This document shows positions 22,976 to 35,348 of a stretch of DNA of 64,000 nt, one piece after another. Where the stretch lies: the NCBI GenBank assembly GCA_029531795.1, contig JAPEIS010000007.1:496001-560000 (forward strand), given 5' to 3'. The DNA is from Sclerotinia nivalis (taxonomy: Eukaryota > Ascomycota > Leotiomycetes > Helotiales > Sclerotiniaceae). Positions within the stretch are counted from its first letter, which is position 1. The number at the start of each line of letters is the position of its first letter. A model generated the notes under the pieces. That model was not told where the DNA came from. It worked only from the letters and a program-made list of their open reading frames with translations, and searched no databases. The position numbers and the translations under genes are program-made.

Positions 22976-23447
22976 TATGCAAGGGGCTGCGAGTGACTGC
23001 TAAAGGCATATAGCGTTCGTGGTGATCTTTTAGTACCTTCGGGATTTGAGGAAAAAGTCAAAAACATCGGTGTTTCGATCATCACACCTTATTGTGAGCT
23101 AGTAGAAGGCTTGTAATGCCCTTTCACCCGGTGCTTTACTATTTATTCCAGCTAAACTAAAGTCAATTCTTAAAGGTTCCGCATCTAAATCATCATACTT
23201 ACAACTTAGATTATCATACAGGAATCGGTGACAGCTAAATGAGAAGGCCATCCCATCCATCCGCTTTGAAAAAGAAAACCCCCACCTACCGTACCAAGAG
23301 AATTAAAAAAAACTTAATTTACTGGTTCATGACTCTGAGATTTGCAGGAGATGTAACGTTGTCATGTTTCGTTGTCATCACTACCATTACAAAAAGGGCT
23401 TAAAGAAAACTTCATAACGAATTAAGAAATGTTTACGATGCTCATCA

Positions 23448-23669
23448 ATGACCACCGCATTCATTTTGGATCCACATGGCACTTGCCAACATGACAAAAG
23501 AAATGCTTGCGTCGTTCGTGATCGTGTTAGTGACTTCAATTCGGGTTTGACATTGGTGGAATGTGATAAGGATAAAGTATGTCATCCACTATTTTTCCTC
23601 GAGTACCGTTGTGGCCACACTAAACTAGTCACTGTGACAAAAATTATTTCACCATCATCCACAATCTAA
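23448..23669 (+). CDS. Small Cys/His-rich ORF, doubtful
   Basis: A 73-codon frame with six Cys and several His in an ordered pattern (HGTCQH, NACVV, VECDKDKVC, YRCGH). The spacing would suit a small zinc-binding fold, such as fungal proteins with C-x-H pairs. It ends 60 bp before the next gene and might be a 5' exon of it, although I see no convincing donor. It could be chance. Confidence 0.3.
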   Translation: MTTAFILDPHGTCQHDKRNACVVRDRVSDFNSGLTLVECDKDKVCHPLFFLEYRCGHTKLVTVTKIISPSSTI

Positions 23670-23729
23670 AAACCACTTTCTTTCCAATTTTTGTTAATTA
23701 ACAAACAACCACATTGTAGATTCGAAAAT

Positions 23730-25187
23730 ATGTCCTCTAGAGTGTGGAAATTTATTTCTAATACCATTGGGAAATTACAAAGTCCTAGACCTTCTCAACA
23801 AAATGACAATTTGGCAGAATCTTCATCCCTGCGAGAAACCGACTCCCTCTCCGATACACCAACACGTCACGGCAGCGTCAATAAATTAGGAGAACAGCTC
23901 GCGAACTCAGGATTGTCTTCGCCGCAGGATGAATCTATCCTTGATACACCACCGAATACGAAGATCAGCAACATCAGGGAAAAGCTCGAGGAAGCAGTTA
24001 AACCAGTTCCAAAAATTGAAGCACAGGATGATGTGCAGGAGCATGTCACGGCAAGCAATACGGGCGATGATGATTTAGAGAACGCCCTAGAGACGACAAC
24101 GAAGTCACCAAGTGATGAATCATTCTCAATTCCACCTCCAAGACAAAGCCGTAATAAGAGGAGAGAGCCTGCGGAGAAAGTAGAGCCATTGGCGCATAAT
24201 GAAGTTCCAGTCGAAAATCCTCGCAAAACAAGAGCAAGAGACAAAGCTGCGAAGGATCAAAAAACAGCGATACATGAGGAAGCTCCTTCTTCTACTGGAA
24301 ATGAGGGACTTGATGAGGTGGTTGGAGAGAACATTTCAGAACTTGCAGAGCCATTGGTAGAGAATGAACCCCCGGTCGATAACCACTCAAGCAGTCATAA
24401 CCCAAGAGGAAATGGCAGACCTGCAAAGACAGTGTTATACGAAGAAACACAATCCTACCCTTCACAAGAAGAAATCAACGCCTCGGAGGGAGACTTTATG
24501 GCAGAAGTGGCAGAGTTATCAGTTCGCGATGAAGATCCAGTTGAAACACCCCAGACCAATCGCAGTAACAGGAAACGACCGATACCCCTCAGAGTCGCGG
24601 AGCCAGTGCATACATCCACGCCTTCCATTGATACTCCTCCAGTTGCCAATAACAAAAGAAGACGAGATGTTTTAGAATCATCTACTGGAAATGAAGGACT
24701 TGAAGTTGATTCTTCTGCTAGTGTTTCCACTAAACGAAGAAAACTCGCTCCAAAACCTGTGAGTCTTTGATCTAAGCTTTGTCTTTGATCTCAAATGAAT
24801 GCATATACTAATATAACATAGGAAGGAATGGGTATCCCACCTGTAGGAACTACTCAAGAGGCTCGAGATGAAAGAAGAAAGTACATGGATCGAGAAAGAC
24901 AACGAAGATGTAGACAACGAAAGAAGGATAGGCAGCAGGGAATGCAGGAAGCTGAAAGAGAAGTTTTAGCACAAGCAAAAGATGAGAGAAAGAAGGCTAT
25001 GGCTAGAGAACGTGTTCGACGATATAGAGAAAATCAAAGACAAAAACAAGGTGGTGAGATTGAGTCAAAGATATCGGGTAGACAACGGACAAGGGAACAA
25101 GCTAGACAGAGGGATATGGCATTGATTTCAAGTGGCCGAAATGTTTCGAGGAATTCTGGAGGAAGTGAGTCATTCGATAGCGAATGA
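23730..25187 (+). CDS. Basic, probably nuclear protein with two Arg-rich helical repeats; two exons
   Basis: Exon 1 is 23730-24758 and exon 2 is 24822-25187, giving 464 residues. The 63-bp intron has GTGAGT at its start, an ACTAAT-like branch site (ATACTAATATAAC) and ATAG at its end, and it joins KP to EGMGIPPVG in frame. Residues 1-340 are hydrophilic and disordered-looking, with a repeated SSTGNEGL element (~195 and ~325), an AT-hook-like PRGNGRPAK and a KRRRDV basic patch. Exon 2 encodes two related basic helices, DERRKYMDRERQRRCRQRKK and DERKKAMARERVRRYREN. Such arrays are seen in DNA- or RNA-binding proteins and look like the basic half of a bZIP without a leucine zipper. I do not recognise the gene. 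The start is the first ATG, 37 bp after an AACAAACAACC leader. Confidence 0.7.
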
Positions 25188-27472
25188 AATATTTGAGAGA
25201 GGGGTGGTTGATAACTCACTTTCAAACGTTTCTTCTGACCTTGATCTCATACTTTGACAGTCAGACACCTACGACAACCATCGCTTATAACAACCATTCA
25301 TCCCTATCCTGCGGCTTAGGTTGTGGACCCACCATCATTTACAACATGTTCATTTTACCATTGAACTTTAGCGTTGCTTCATTACTCCATCAGCTTTCCG
25401 CAAGATTCCTACCAGAAAATCACATGAACACACACCGAAGATGACTCCGAATCATCTAAACAACCCTTCCGGCAAAACGTTTCACTATATTATATCATAC
25501 CAAGGCTTCACTCCCATTTTTTATTATACGAGGTAGTGGATCAGATGGGCAACACTTCTTTCTACATTACATTACATTGCGGTTCTTAGGAGTTTTCCCC
25601 GAAGACTATCAGCTAAGCAGGATTTGTTCACCAATCCTAACACTACGATTACGATAATCACCATTCCAGGCATCATTATTCAGCATTTTACCCCAGCACC
25701 AAAATTCAAAACATAATTAGCGGACGATTCATGAGTGTATTACTTCTTACCCTTCCAATCGCTATTCCCCATCATAACCACAAGGAGGTATTGAACCGGA
25801 TTCAAACCTCGCATTTTTCGCAACAGACTCGAGAAATTGGATTGGATTGGATTGGATACCTACTTTAAATGAGATTCTAGGAGTGGAAAATGTATTGTTG
25901 GTAGTTGGATATGGGAGTTGGATATGAGAGAAGCGAGGCGAGAATATATATATAGGGGATTGGATAGCTAGATGGCGCTGGGAGTTTGTTATTGGATGGG
26001 TGTACTTAGTAGGTGGAAACACAGGACTGAGATGAGATGATATGATATGATGGTTTGTGTTTGGTTTTGGGGTAGGAGTAAGGTAGGAGATCATAGTATA
26101 CGTTTTGAAAGGAATGATTTGATTATTGATGAATCGATGAATGATGGATTTGTGATGCAATGTGAGATTTGAGAGTGATTTATAATAGATTTGAGATATG
26201 ATATTTATATATTATATTATATAATCAAATATAAAATAAATATAAAATATATGAATTACAATATCTTCTAGTATCTAACAGCAAATATCCTTCCCAAAAA
26301 ACTATTAGTACCTTTAAATCAAATATAAAATACAAATATTAATCCTTCTTTATAATATATTATATATAATATATAAAACATAGAAAATAGAAAATGGAAA
26401 GACGAGAAGTGGAAAGGGGGAGCGGACAGAGGAGGTGTAGGGGATTGGAGTTTGAGGGGCTGGAATAAGGAAGAAGGGATTGGAGTTTGGGGTTCGAATT
26501 ATATATAAAGATCAAAGGGAAGAAAGGGGAAAGAAAAAGAAAAAGAAAAAAGGAGAGAAGTTGTAATGGATATAGTTTAGTTTGGAGTTTGAATAAGATA
26601 TACATGGGGAAGGGGATTGAAGTTTGAAAAGGGGAGAGGGGATTGTAGGATAGAGGTAGAAGAGGAATTGGATGGGGATTGAAATTGGGGATTGGAGTTC
26701 GTGGTTTTTGATATGATGATTGATGGAATTTGAGGGGAGTTTGATGATGGGAATTTAATAAAGAGATGGAAAATATTTGGAAGGGGATTGAATGGGATAT
26801 GAAATGGGACTGGATGGGCTTTCAGGGGTGTATAAAACTTGAGGAAGGATTGAATAGATATTAAATGATTAGGAGATGGGGTGAGGTTAATGATATATGA
26901 TAAAAAGATTGAATAGGAATTAAGTAAGGTATGAATGGGGCAGGGGAATTGAATGGAAGATGGGGGACGGGGGATGATAGATGGGGATATTGTAGAAGTT
27001 AATAGTATTGAGTCCTTGCTATAAATGGATGGATGGAATCCGATGGATAGTAGATTCGATGATTTGGATTATCGCGGGGGGGATTGGAAATTGGGAATTG
27101 AGATTTGGAGATAGAGGAGATGATGAATAGTGGACAGTGGATGATGGACGGTGAGTTGAGATAGTAATAGAGATAGAGATGAATAGATTTAGTGATATAT
27201 GAAAAGCTAGAGATAGAAGTTGAGAAATTGATTAATAAATAAGATTAATAGGAATTGAATAAAGTCTGCAGGGACTAAAAGAATATTGAAGAAATAGGTA
27301 ATTAATATTCCGAGGGTTTGAAAGTACTCTGAAAGATAGATTTTTGATGATGAGATTTGAGAGGAAAATAATGAATAATGAATAGAGTAATTAGAAAGAA
27401 TGGTTGATTATTTATTATTTATGGATTATTTGTAGATTGAGTTGTTAGAAATATTCGGAGTATTGGATTGGA
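25188..27472. other. Gene-free, purine-biased AT-rich region
   Basis: Short tandem ATTGG repeats occur at 25838-25858. 26390-27200 is dominated by GGGGATTGGAGTTTG-like low-complexity words on +. No gene or RNA is supported. Confidence 0.6.
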
Positions 27473-27685
27473 TATCACGGAGGCAGCAGACAGGATAACA
27501 GAAATCACTTTTATTGATAAGACGTAGCTTGAAGAGTTACGTTTCTATAGAAGGAACGGTTCCTTAAATACATTTATGTATAGCGCTAGCCCCGACCGGG
27601 GCTAGCCTATACTTATCCGAGGTCCGACTCCTACGGGTCAGAACCTGAGCGGTCTCTGTATACTATATACGGGGATCCTGTGATA
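27473..27685 (-). repeat. 3' LTR of chromovirus copy 1
   Basis: 213 bp, beginning TATCAC and ending GTGATA on +. It contains the GC-rich perfect hairpin GCTAGCCCCG-AC-CGGGGCTAGC at 27585-27606. It differs from the other LTR of this element by many transitions, for example CAGCAGACAGG here against TAATAAACAAA there. Confidence 0.95.
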
Positions 27686-27697
27686 GTATTCTTTTCC

Positions 27698-30600
27698 TTA
27701 GGGTCGAGCTCTGTTGAGACGATTAGGGGGACTAGGTTTATCCGGATAACGATAGTGATAATTACGGATCAGTTCTTGAGTATTCTTCAAATACTTTGTA
27801 GGCTTTTCGGTAGGTGTATTATAGCCTATTTATCGGATAGTATACTTCAGGTAGGGGTTATCACAGCTTCAATGTTTCTATTGGGAATCCAGGACTTCTT
27901 TTATATCGAATTGTTCAATGCTTTTAATTTCGATAGAAGGGGGAGGCGGATTGTATTGATCGGGGATAGGGTCATTATTGGCGGGATATAATAGGTTAAT
28001 ATGAAAGACTGGGTGATTCTTTATAAAGGTAGGGAGCTTCAATTTGTAAGTGTATGAGTTTATACTCTTCAGAATTCGAAAGAGATTTAAGTTCTTCCAA
28101 TCTAGTTTCTTTTGGGGATGAAGAGTTCGGATATTCTTAGTATTAAATCAGATTAGATCTTCAGGTTGGTATCGACGAACAGGTGAACGGTGGGAATCGG
28201 TATTCTTCGAATAACGGGCTTGATTAATGGTCAGTTTGATCTTTAGGTGATCGATGATCGATTTCATTTTTTTGACGAATTCCTCAGCGTCCAGGATTCC
28301 AGGGCGATCGGAGAGTACAGCAGGTTCGAAATCTATTCGGGGATGGAAACTGTAATTGGTAAAGAACAGCGATAGGCGGGAGCTTTCGGATTAGACAGAG
28401 TTAATTGAGAATTTGATGATTGGTAGTTATTCGGATCAGTCGTTTTGCAGGTAAGATATATATGAACAAAGGTATTGTTCGAGTATTGTATTCGTTCTTT
28501 CCGTTTGTTCATTGATTTCAGAATGATAAGTTATCGACAGTTTCGAAACAGTATCTAATTGTTTACAGATATGCTTTCAGAAGTTAGAGATAAATTGAGC
28601 TTTATAATCAAATATAATGGTTTGTAGTAGGCTGTAAAGCTTTTATATATACTTTAGGAACAGATGGGAGACTTTTTCGAAATTATAGATTTCTCGGTAG
28701 GGTAGGAAATGCTTCATTTTGGTTAATCGATTGATTACAACAAATATCGTATCGTATTCAGAGTTTTTCGGAAGATGAGTGATGAAATCGATTGAGATAT
28801 CTTTTCAGGTTTGTTGCGGGATCGGGAGAGGGTGTAAGACTTCTTTTTGTTCTTTACAGTTCGGAGTGGTTTGATAGTAATTATAATAATTATATATTCA
28901 ACGGAAGATGTAATCGTAATATCCAGGCCAATAGTAGTTTCGGGAAAGTAGTTCGAAGGTACAGATACGGTGTGGGTATTCGGTAATAAAAGAATTGTGA
29001 ATTATTCGGAGAAGTTTTGTTTTCAAAGGATCGTAGTTAGGAATATAAAACTTTTTATGATAATATAATAGATTATTATTTATAATATATTTAGATAATG
29101 TGATATATGGATATCTAGCAGTATTCTTTTTTAAAGCCTTTAAGATCGATAACGGAAGCGGGTCGGACAGGTAAACTTTAGCGAATAAGGGTTTTAGTTC
29201 TTCAGGGGGTTCCAATTGTATAGATTCAGGTAATTGGATAGGGATTGGGTTATCGGGTATTATAGATGGTTCAGGTTCACAAATAGGTAATCTAGATTCG
29301 CAAATAGATGATTTGGGATTGCGAACAGACAACAAGATATCGATATAAGTTTGATTACAGATTATAATTGCGAAATAGATTTTCTTTTTTGGTTTAACAA
29401 TAGAAAACAGATCTGTATCTAGATTTTCGGTTTTCAGAACAATCTGACTTTAATGAAGAAAACGTTTATTTTTTTCTTTAGACAAATCCTTTAATCTTTT
29501 GATCAAAATATCGGATTTTGCTTCTTGCTTTCCGGAATAATATATAATCTTGAAATTGAAATGGGACAGAAATTCAGATTAACAGGCTTAATAACAGTTC
29601 AATAGTTTTGTTGTTATAAAATACTCTAGATTTTTATAATCTATAATAATCTTGATTGGGGAAGAAGCGCTTTCTAATTCGGATCGTTATTCTTTGAAAC
29701 AGCAAATAATTGCCAGTAATTCTTTATTATAAATCTTGTAATTATATTCTGCAATCGAATACTTCTTTGAGAAATATACAATAGGTTTCAGAATCTCATC
29801 GTTATTGTATTGGAAAAGGATTCCAGTAGATATATAATCCGATATATCTGTTTTTAGGATTATATCCTTCTTTTAATCGAAAGAGGCTAATATAGATACT
29901 ATTGTAAATATGGTTTTCAGATTCGAGAACGATTTCTCATAATCAGAATCCTATTGGAAGATTATATCCTTTTTGGTTAGGTTTATTATCGAGCGAATGA
30001 TCGAGAAGAAATTGCGAATAAAGTATCGATAGAAATTGCTAAACTCTATAAATATTTGTATATTTGTCAGATTCTTTGGCGTTTTTCAATCAATTATCGT
30101 CTTAATCTTGATTGGGTCTATTCGGATCTCTTCTCGGCCTACAATTAGGTTCAGGAATTTTGTTTCAGGTTTCAGGAATTCGTATTTCGATAGATTGGTA
30201 TACAATCCGGCTTTCTATAAGGCGTTTAGTACCTTTTGTATATATTTTATATATTCAGAACGGGTCTTGCTATAAATCAGAATATCATTCAGGTAAGCAG
30301 TGCAAAATATATCTAGGTATTCTTTTAGAATATCGTTGATAAATCGTTGGAACATTGTTGGAGCTTCGATCAACCCGAATGGTATGATCAAAGTTTCGAA
30401 CAGGCTGAATCGGGTACGGAATGTAATTAGGTATTCTTGTCCTTCCTTGATTCGGATATTATTGAAAACCGAGATGATATTTATTTTTGTAAAATACTTT
30501 ATCCCTTTCAGATTATTCAAAGATTCTTTGGTTAAAAATAACAGGTATCAATTTTTCACAAATAGATTATTCAATATACAATAATCTATACAGAATCGAA

Positions 30601-31560
30601 AACCACTATTGGATTTCTTAACAAATAAGACAAGCGAAACGGAAACGGAGGAACTCAGTCGGATGAATTCTTTTGCTAGGTTTTCCCTTAATCATTTTTG
30701 CAAAGCTTTCAATTCGTTCTGAGATATTGAATACAGAACTCCAAACAGTAGTTTAGTCTTATCTTGCAATCGGATATTATGATTGTATAGGTGGTGTGGA
30801 GGTAGTTTATTAGTATTATATAAAGAAAATATATCGATCCATAAACGGAATTCAGAAAGCAGATCTTTGGGAGTAGGGTCTTCTTTTTCCTTCAGGATTT
30901 GGTTTATCAAATCGATACTAGTTTGGAACATCTTGTAGTTTCGATAGGTATATATCGAGCAAGTTCGAATTGAAATGTTTGCTATATCTCTTTTCTTTAG
31001 CGTTTTAGGACGAAATAGTAGATAAATAGGATGGGCTTTGATAGGGATATCGGATAGGGTTTAGATACTTGATGATTGTGCAGATATATTACAGGATTTT
31101 CAATAGAACTCGTTATCGAAGTGAAAGGTATTGAATGCGAATCCGATATAGAGATCGTACTTCTTTAGCCAAATCAATTTTAGAATAATCGAATAATGAG
31201 CTAGTTCAGTAATATAGATTTTCGATCTTTTCTTATAGTAATCATTGATTTGCAGATCGATTAGAATATAACGATCCACTCAATTTTCGGACAATATTTT
31301 TCCATCGAATCCAATGACTTCGAATAGAATAGATAATTTGTATATTGAAAGCTTGATAACTTCTACTTAACTTCGATTCGTGAAAATATATTTTTCGTAT
31401 CTACTATCCATTATAATATAAGTGGAATAGAATCGATTAAGTATCGATAGAACAATAACAAATAATATCATCAAATTTATTCGATTGCTTGTTTCTTCAA
31501 TGAAAGATAAACTTTGAATTGTAGTAGCAGATAGATATAATATACACAAGGCTTTCGTCT
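27698..31560 (-). pseudogene. pol of chromovirus copy 1 (protease-RT-RNase H-integrase-chromodomain)
   Basis: One reading frame interrupted by several stops. Visible in order: the protease/linker region (31370-31549); RT from ~30930 to 30200, with [29 protein letters not shown] and an active-site box YLND at 30284-30295 (normally YLDD, so Asp-to-Asn); RNase H at about 29560-29900; the integrase N-terminal zinc region (28900-29000); the core down to about 28250; and a chromodomain-like tail at 27735-27920 ending at the TAA 27698-27700. This frame is offset by -1 from gag. Loss of the second Asp of the RT box fits G-to-A decay and would abolish polymerisation. Confidence 0.85.
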
Positions 31561-31650
31561 GATAACGACTTATACCAAACGGGTTCCGTTTCCCGAATTC
31601 GGAGAATCGAAAAAGGATAGACTGTATAATGATATAGTATACAATTGAAT

Positions 31651-32640
31651 CTAACCGGAAAATAGAACAAAGAATAACGGGGTAAGATTGGTAAAGTTAG
31701 TTTTAGTTTGCACAGGACGATTATCTGGGAACGGATAGTTTTTCATATGATGATCGATAAACCCACAACGGAAGTATTCCTTTCGTTTGCATCTATTAAT
31801 ATATCTTTGGGAATTGAAATCTATTGGATCTTCAATAAATATAATCGTAGCGGGAGCAACAGATTGGATAATAGAATTCGAGAACAGAGCAAAGGTATAA
31901 TTAATAGGATTTAGATTTTGAATAGTAATGCAGAATAGCGGGACGATTGGGCTACGACCGAAGCCGGTCGGTCCCATCAGGTACAGACGGCGATTCTCCA
32001 ATATCTGCACGAAAGCAGCGAATGCATTGGTACTATCCGTAGGGGGCTCAACGGTAACAATCTGGTTCTTCAGTTCACTCGATAGGATTTGTTCTAATAG
32101 GATAATTAGAGTACTGTTATCATCGGCCATCCCGACTTTCAATACTAGTCTTTAGAACTCAGTATAGAAGATATAGAACAATTGGTTCCTCTGTTTCAGA
32201 TTGATCAAAAGTTTCTGGATCTCGGTTCGTTTGTTTTGATTTCCATAAGCTCTTTCTAGTATTTGCAATAGATCTTTATAATCGACAAATTTAACAAATT
32301 ATCCTTTGATATTATACAGTCGAATTTGCGCAGCAACAGATCCAATTAATCTTTTAGTTACATAAATCAGACAGGAATGCGAGGAAATAAAGCAATTGAA
32401 ATTGGTATACATTTTATTTTGTATTTGATCGACAAATCGATCAAGATCGATTTTCGTTCCATCAAACGGTATAGGATCAGGTACTTTCTTATTCAATTGA
32501 GATTTCGACAGAACAAAAGCGACAATTGGGATTGTAACAGAAATCAAAAGCGAAGGATCGATCAGATCGATAAAGGTTGAAACAAACAGAACAACAAAGA
32601 CGAGATAAAATTGAATTAGATAGATAATCAATTTATCGTT
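31651..32640 (-). pseudogene. gag of chromovirus copy 1
   Basis: The frame carries a retrotransposon-gag region (PDPIPFDGTKIDLDRFVDQI) and ends in a zinc knuckle, YFRCGFIDHHMKNYPFPDN. The knuckle has lost Cys residues to Tyr/Phe-type changes, as G-to-A decay predicts. The stop is TAG at 31651-31653, and copy 2 has TAG at the equivalent place. Pol resumes in the -1 frame about 90 bp downstream. Confidence 0.8.
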
Positions 32641-32897
32641 CTCTTCTTTTCATTATATAAATATAGTTTTCTCGATTTGCAGATCGAGAATAAGCTTTTG
32701 AATTACAGATTGCAGATCGATCATTTCTGTTTCCATTTTTATACTGAATTCGTAAAAGGAGATAAAGTAACGATACCAGATCGCAATATCATTAGCTACA
32801 ATGATAACAAATTCTTTGGGGAAGCTGGGTTAGCTAGACGGGTACAGACAAAACGATATTGTAGAAGTATCGGTACAGATAGAAAAGAGCTACATAA

Positions 32898-33110
32898 TAT
32901 CACAAAGGTAATAAACAAAATAATAGAAATCATTTTTATTAATAAAATATAATTCGAAGAGCTATGTTTTTATAAAAAAAACAGTTCCTTAAATATATTT
33001 ATATATAGCGCTAGCCCCGACCGGGGCTAGCCTACACTTATCCGAGGTCCGACTCCTACGGGTCGGAACCCGAGCGGTCTCCGTATACCATATACGGGGA
33101 CCCCGTGACA
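32898..33110 (-). repeat. 5' LTR of chromovirus copy 1
   Basis: 213 bp with the same hairpin (GCTAGCCCCG stem). It ends in GTGACA, then TTGGA. Its AT-rich half has lost almost all C and G compared with the other three LTRs, while its GC-rich half is nearly unchanged. Confidence 0.95.
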
Positions 33111-33115
33111 TTGGA

Positions 33116-33559
33116 ATTTGGATTCGGATTTGGATTTGAGATTTGATATTTGTTATATTGTTAGATGATTAGATGAATAAATGCTATGTAATACTTCTTT
33201 AAATGAATAATAATTATATATGAAGAAATATAGTTTAAGGAGTTATAGGTGGTGAGGAATGGCAGGTAGTATTCTCTTTCGTTGAAGGGGGTGTAGAAGG
33301 GTGCGAGGGGGAATAGAACCAGATGGATATCCTATTTCCCGCCAAAATCTAGAACCCGAATCGCACTTCTTTCACCCTCCCCTTGTTCAATTATACTCTC
33401 CACTGATCACTTCATCACATCTGGGTTTCATTCCACATTAACCTAGAAACCATCCCTGATACCTCCTCAAAGAAACATTCCTCACCAATTCATCTTTGGC
33501 AGCCTCCACAATTCGATTCAGGGGACCATCCTCAATTAAGAAGACCATTGTTAGAACCC
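33116..33559. other. Spacer between chromovirus copy 1 and the next gene
   Basis: AT-rich; the part beyond 33400 is the 3' flank of the reverse-strand gene. No gene is supported. Confidence 0.6.
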
Positions 33560-34921
33560 TCACAAGATTTCTGTAAGAGCGATAAGAATCTTTTCCTTCT
33601 CAATAAGAAAGTCCAGATTATTCGGCATCATCTGAAGCGCACGATCAATTGCTCTCAACGCCCACGTCAAATACTCCTGGACCATCGATAATCGAAAACA
33701 AACCGCCTCTCTATAGAATAACGTCGCAAGTTTTATCGGATCAGGTTGCCAAGTAATTTCAATCGCATATTGTTCTGTCCAATCCTCAAAATCAAATCTA
33801 TTAGCGCGGACACATCTGGGGAGAGTTTCTAATTCGCTAGGGTGTCCCTTTAACTGGTTGTGCATCAGGAGAATAGTGCTTTGTGCACAGAGATATGCAA
33901 GGTCGAAATATATCTCCGCGAGAGAATTCATGAGTTTTACCCCTCCACTTTTGCGGAGGCGTTTTCCTCTGTCGCCTGCGAGTCCGTATTCTATCGTTTG
34001 GCGACAATATTCCCATCTTCCATTAGCAGATGACATACTTCCCTCGTTGAAAAGGTATGCTCCCTGACCTTTTATGTTGCTTATATTATCGAGGAACATT
34101 CGGACTTGGTCGGGATCGTAAATGGCTGGCAAAAGTGTGATTTCAGATGAAGCAATGATCTTAAGATCTTCTGGTATCGTGCCCTTGAACGTGAAATGGG
34201 GGAATGCTTTCAGAATGGCACGGTATGGAGCGATAAGTTTTTCTTGCAACTTTCGGGTGAAGAATGGTTCAACTTCTTTCGGCTTTGTGGAGAAGAATCC
34301 TGCAAGCGATGCGAAAAATCCTTTACTCTCTTGGATCTCATAAGGATCAGTGAGGGTCACGGAATGCTCAAGCCAGTCATCGTGAAAATGAATTTCCCAT
34401 CTTACAGCAGACAAGCCTACTAAAAGGTGGTGGAGGTGTCGACCTAATATAATGATGCTAGTAGCATTTGGAGTCAAAGGACGAAATCTGTTTTGAACTT
34501 CCGGTGATTTACGATAACACATCTGGTGAGTCATAACAGTGCCTTTGAAATTTTTGAGATAATTCGGGTCGGCTATGAAAATAGGAACTTTCATCTTTAT
34601 AATTGTTACAATAACTGGATATAGTGAGAGATCGTATTCGAATTTGACGAATAAATTCATCTTTCGCATCAGATATGTGCCTTCCTGATATATCTTTCGA
34701 CATGTTCTCAAGATATTGGGCTCAACATTGTGGTTGACAACCGCCGTCTGAGTAGGTGATGGGAATCTGGCTGGATCTCTGTAGGTGCGATTAACGATAT
34801 CGACACGGAAATCGCAAAGAAGAATTTGGTAAATTTTGTTGCGAATTTCACCAGGGAGATCTTAAAATCTGAAAGGCTTTATGGCTTCCGTAGCTGGTGG
34901 CAAAGTAATGGATACCTCCAT
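33560..34921 (-). pseudogene. 2EXR/F-box-like fungal protein gene with one early in-frame stop
   Basis: Reading from ATG 34919-34921, the frame gives MEVSITLPPATEAIKPFRF, then TAA (34862-34864, codon 20), then DLPGEIRNKIYQILLCDFRV and on without interruption to TGA 33560-33562 (453 residues). The DLPGEIRN.IY..LL block followed by ILRTCRKIYQEGTYL is the signature of a large fungal 2EXR/F-box-like family, and family members normally have Leu directly before DLP. So the TAA probably replaces TTA. A predicted C-terminal helical region (~300-450) shows no further domain. If translated from a later start, the conserved block would be missing. Alternatively the stop is read through, or the true start lies elsewhere. 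An AT-rich TTATAAAA box on this strand (35128-35137) sits about 210 bp upstream. Confidence 0.65.
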
Positions 34922-35125
34922 GATGGAAATTATGATCAAGATTGTAAGTTGAATCGTTGTTGGTGGTGGGAACAATATGGAGAATGAGGAAATCCTTTTC
35001 GTATAGCAACAAAACTTTCTTGACCAGCCGCGTAGCTTCCTGTTATTATCGCAATGCTATTGCAATATGATGATGAGGGATTGTGATTGATGTAGAGGTA
35101 AGAAGGACATTGTGAAGAAGATGCC

Positions 35126-35140
35126 TTTTTATAAAAGACG
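35126..35140 (-). promoter_or_regulatory. TATA-like box upstream of the 2EXR-like gene
   Basis: On the reverse strand the sequence is GTCTTTTATAAAAAGG, about 210 bp before ATG 34921. Confidence 0.35.
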
Positions 35141-35348
35141 GGGATGACGGTACGGTAAATTCATCGCGCTAAGCTTAATATCCTACGGCCATTAGCACCG
35201 TAAAAATATATGTGCCATCAAAAAACCACGGTAAACCACCGAATTACCTTTTGGCTAAGATTTCCAGTGAATAGCAGTCATTCCAATGATCTCATAACGA
35301 CTTCGTTACCACTCCCAAAACGCTTTTGATCATAGCAACAGCGGAATA

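Larger units (their letters stand above)
27473..33110 (-). mobile_element. Complete Ty3/gypsy chromovirus, copy 1, 5,638 bp, RIP-decayed
   Basis: Two 213-bp LTRs (27473-27685 and 32898-33110) enclose gag and pol on the reverse strand. The flanks TTGGA (27468-27472) and TTGGA (33111-33115) are a 5-bp target duplication. On the coding strand, a polypurine tract (AAGGAAAAGAA) abuts the 3' LTR at 27686-27700. The order is gag with zinc knuckle, protease, RT, RNase H, integrase and C-terminal chromodomain, so this is a chromovirus. Many stops and Cys/Asp losses are explained by G-to-A or C-to-T changes. The element belongs to the genome's retrotransposons and is not a functional copy. Confidence 0.95.
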
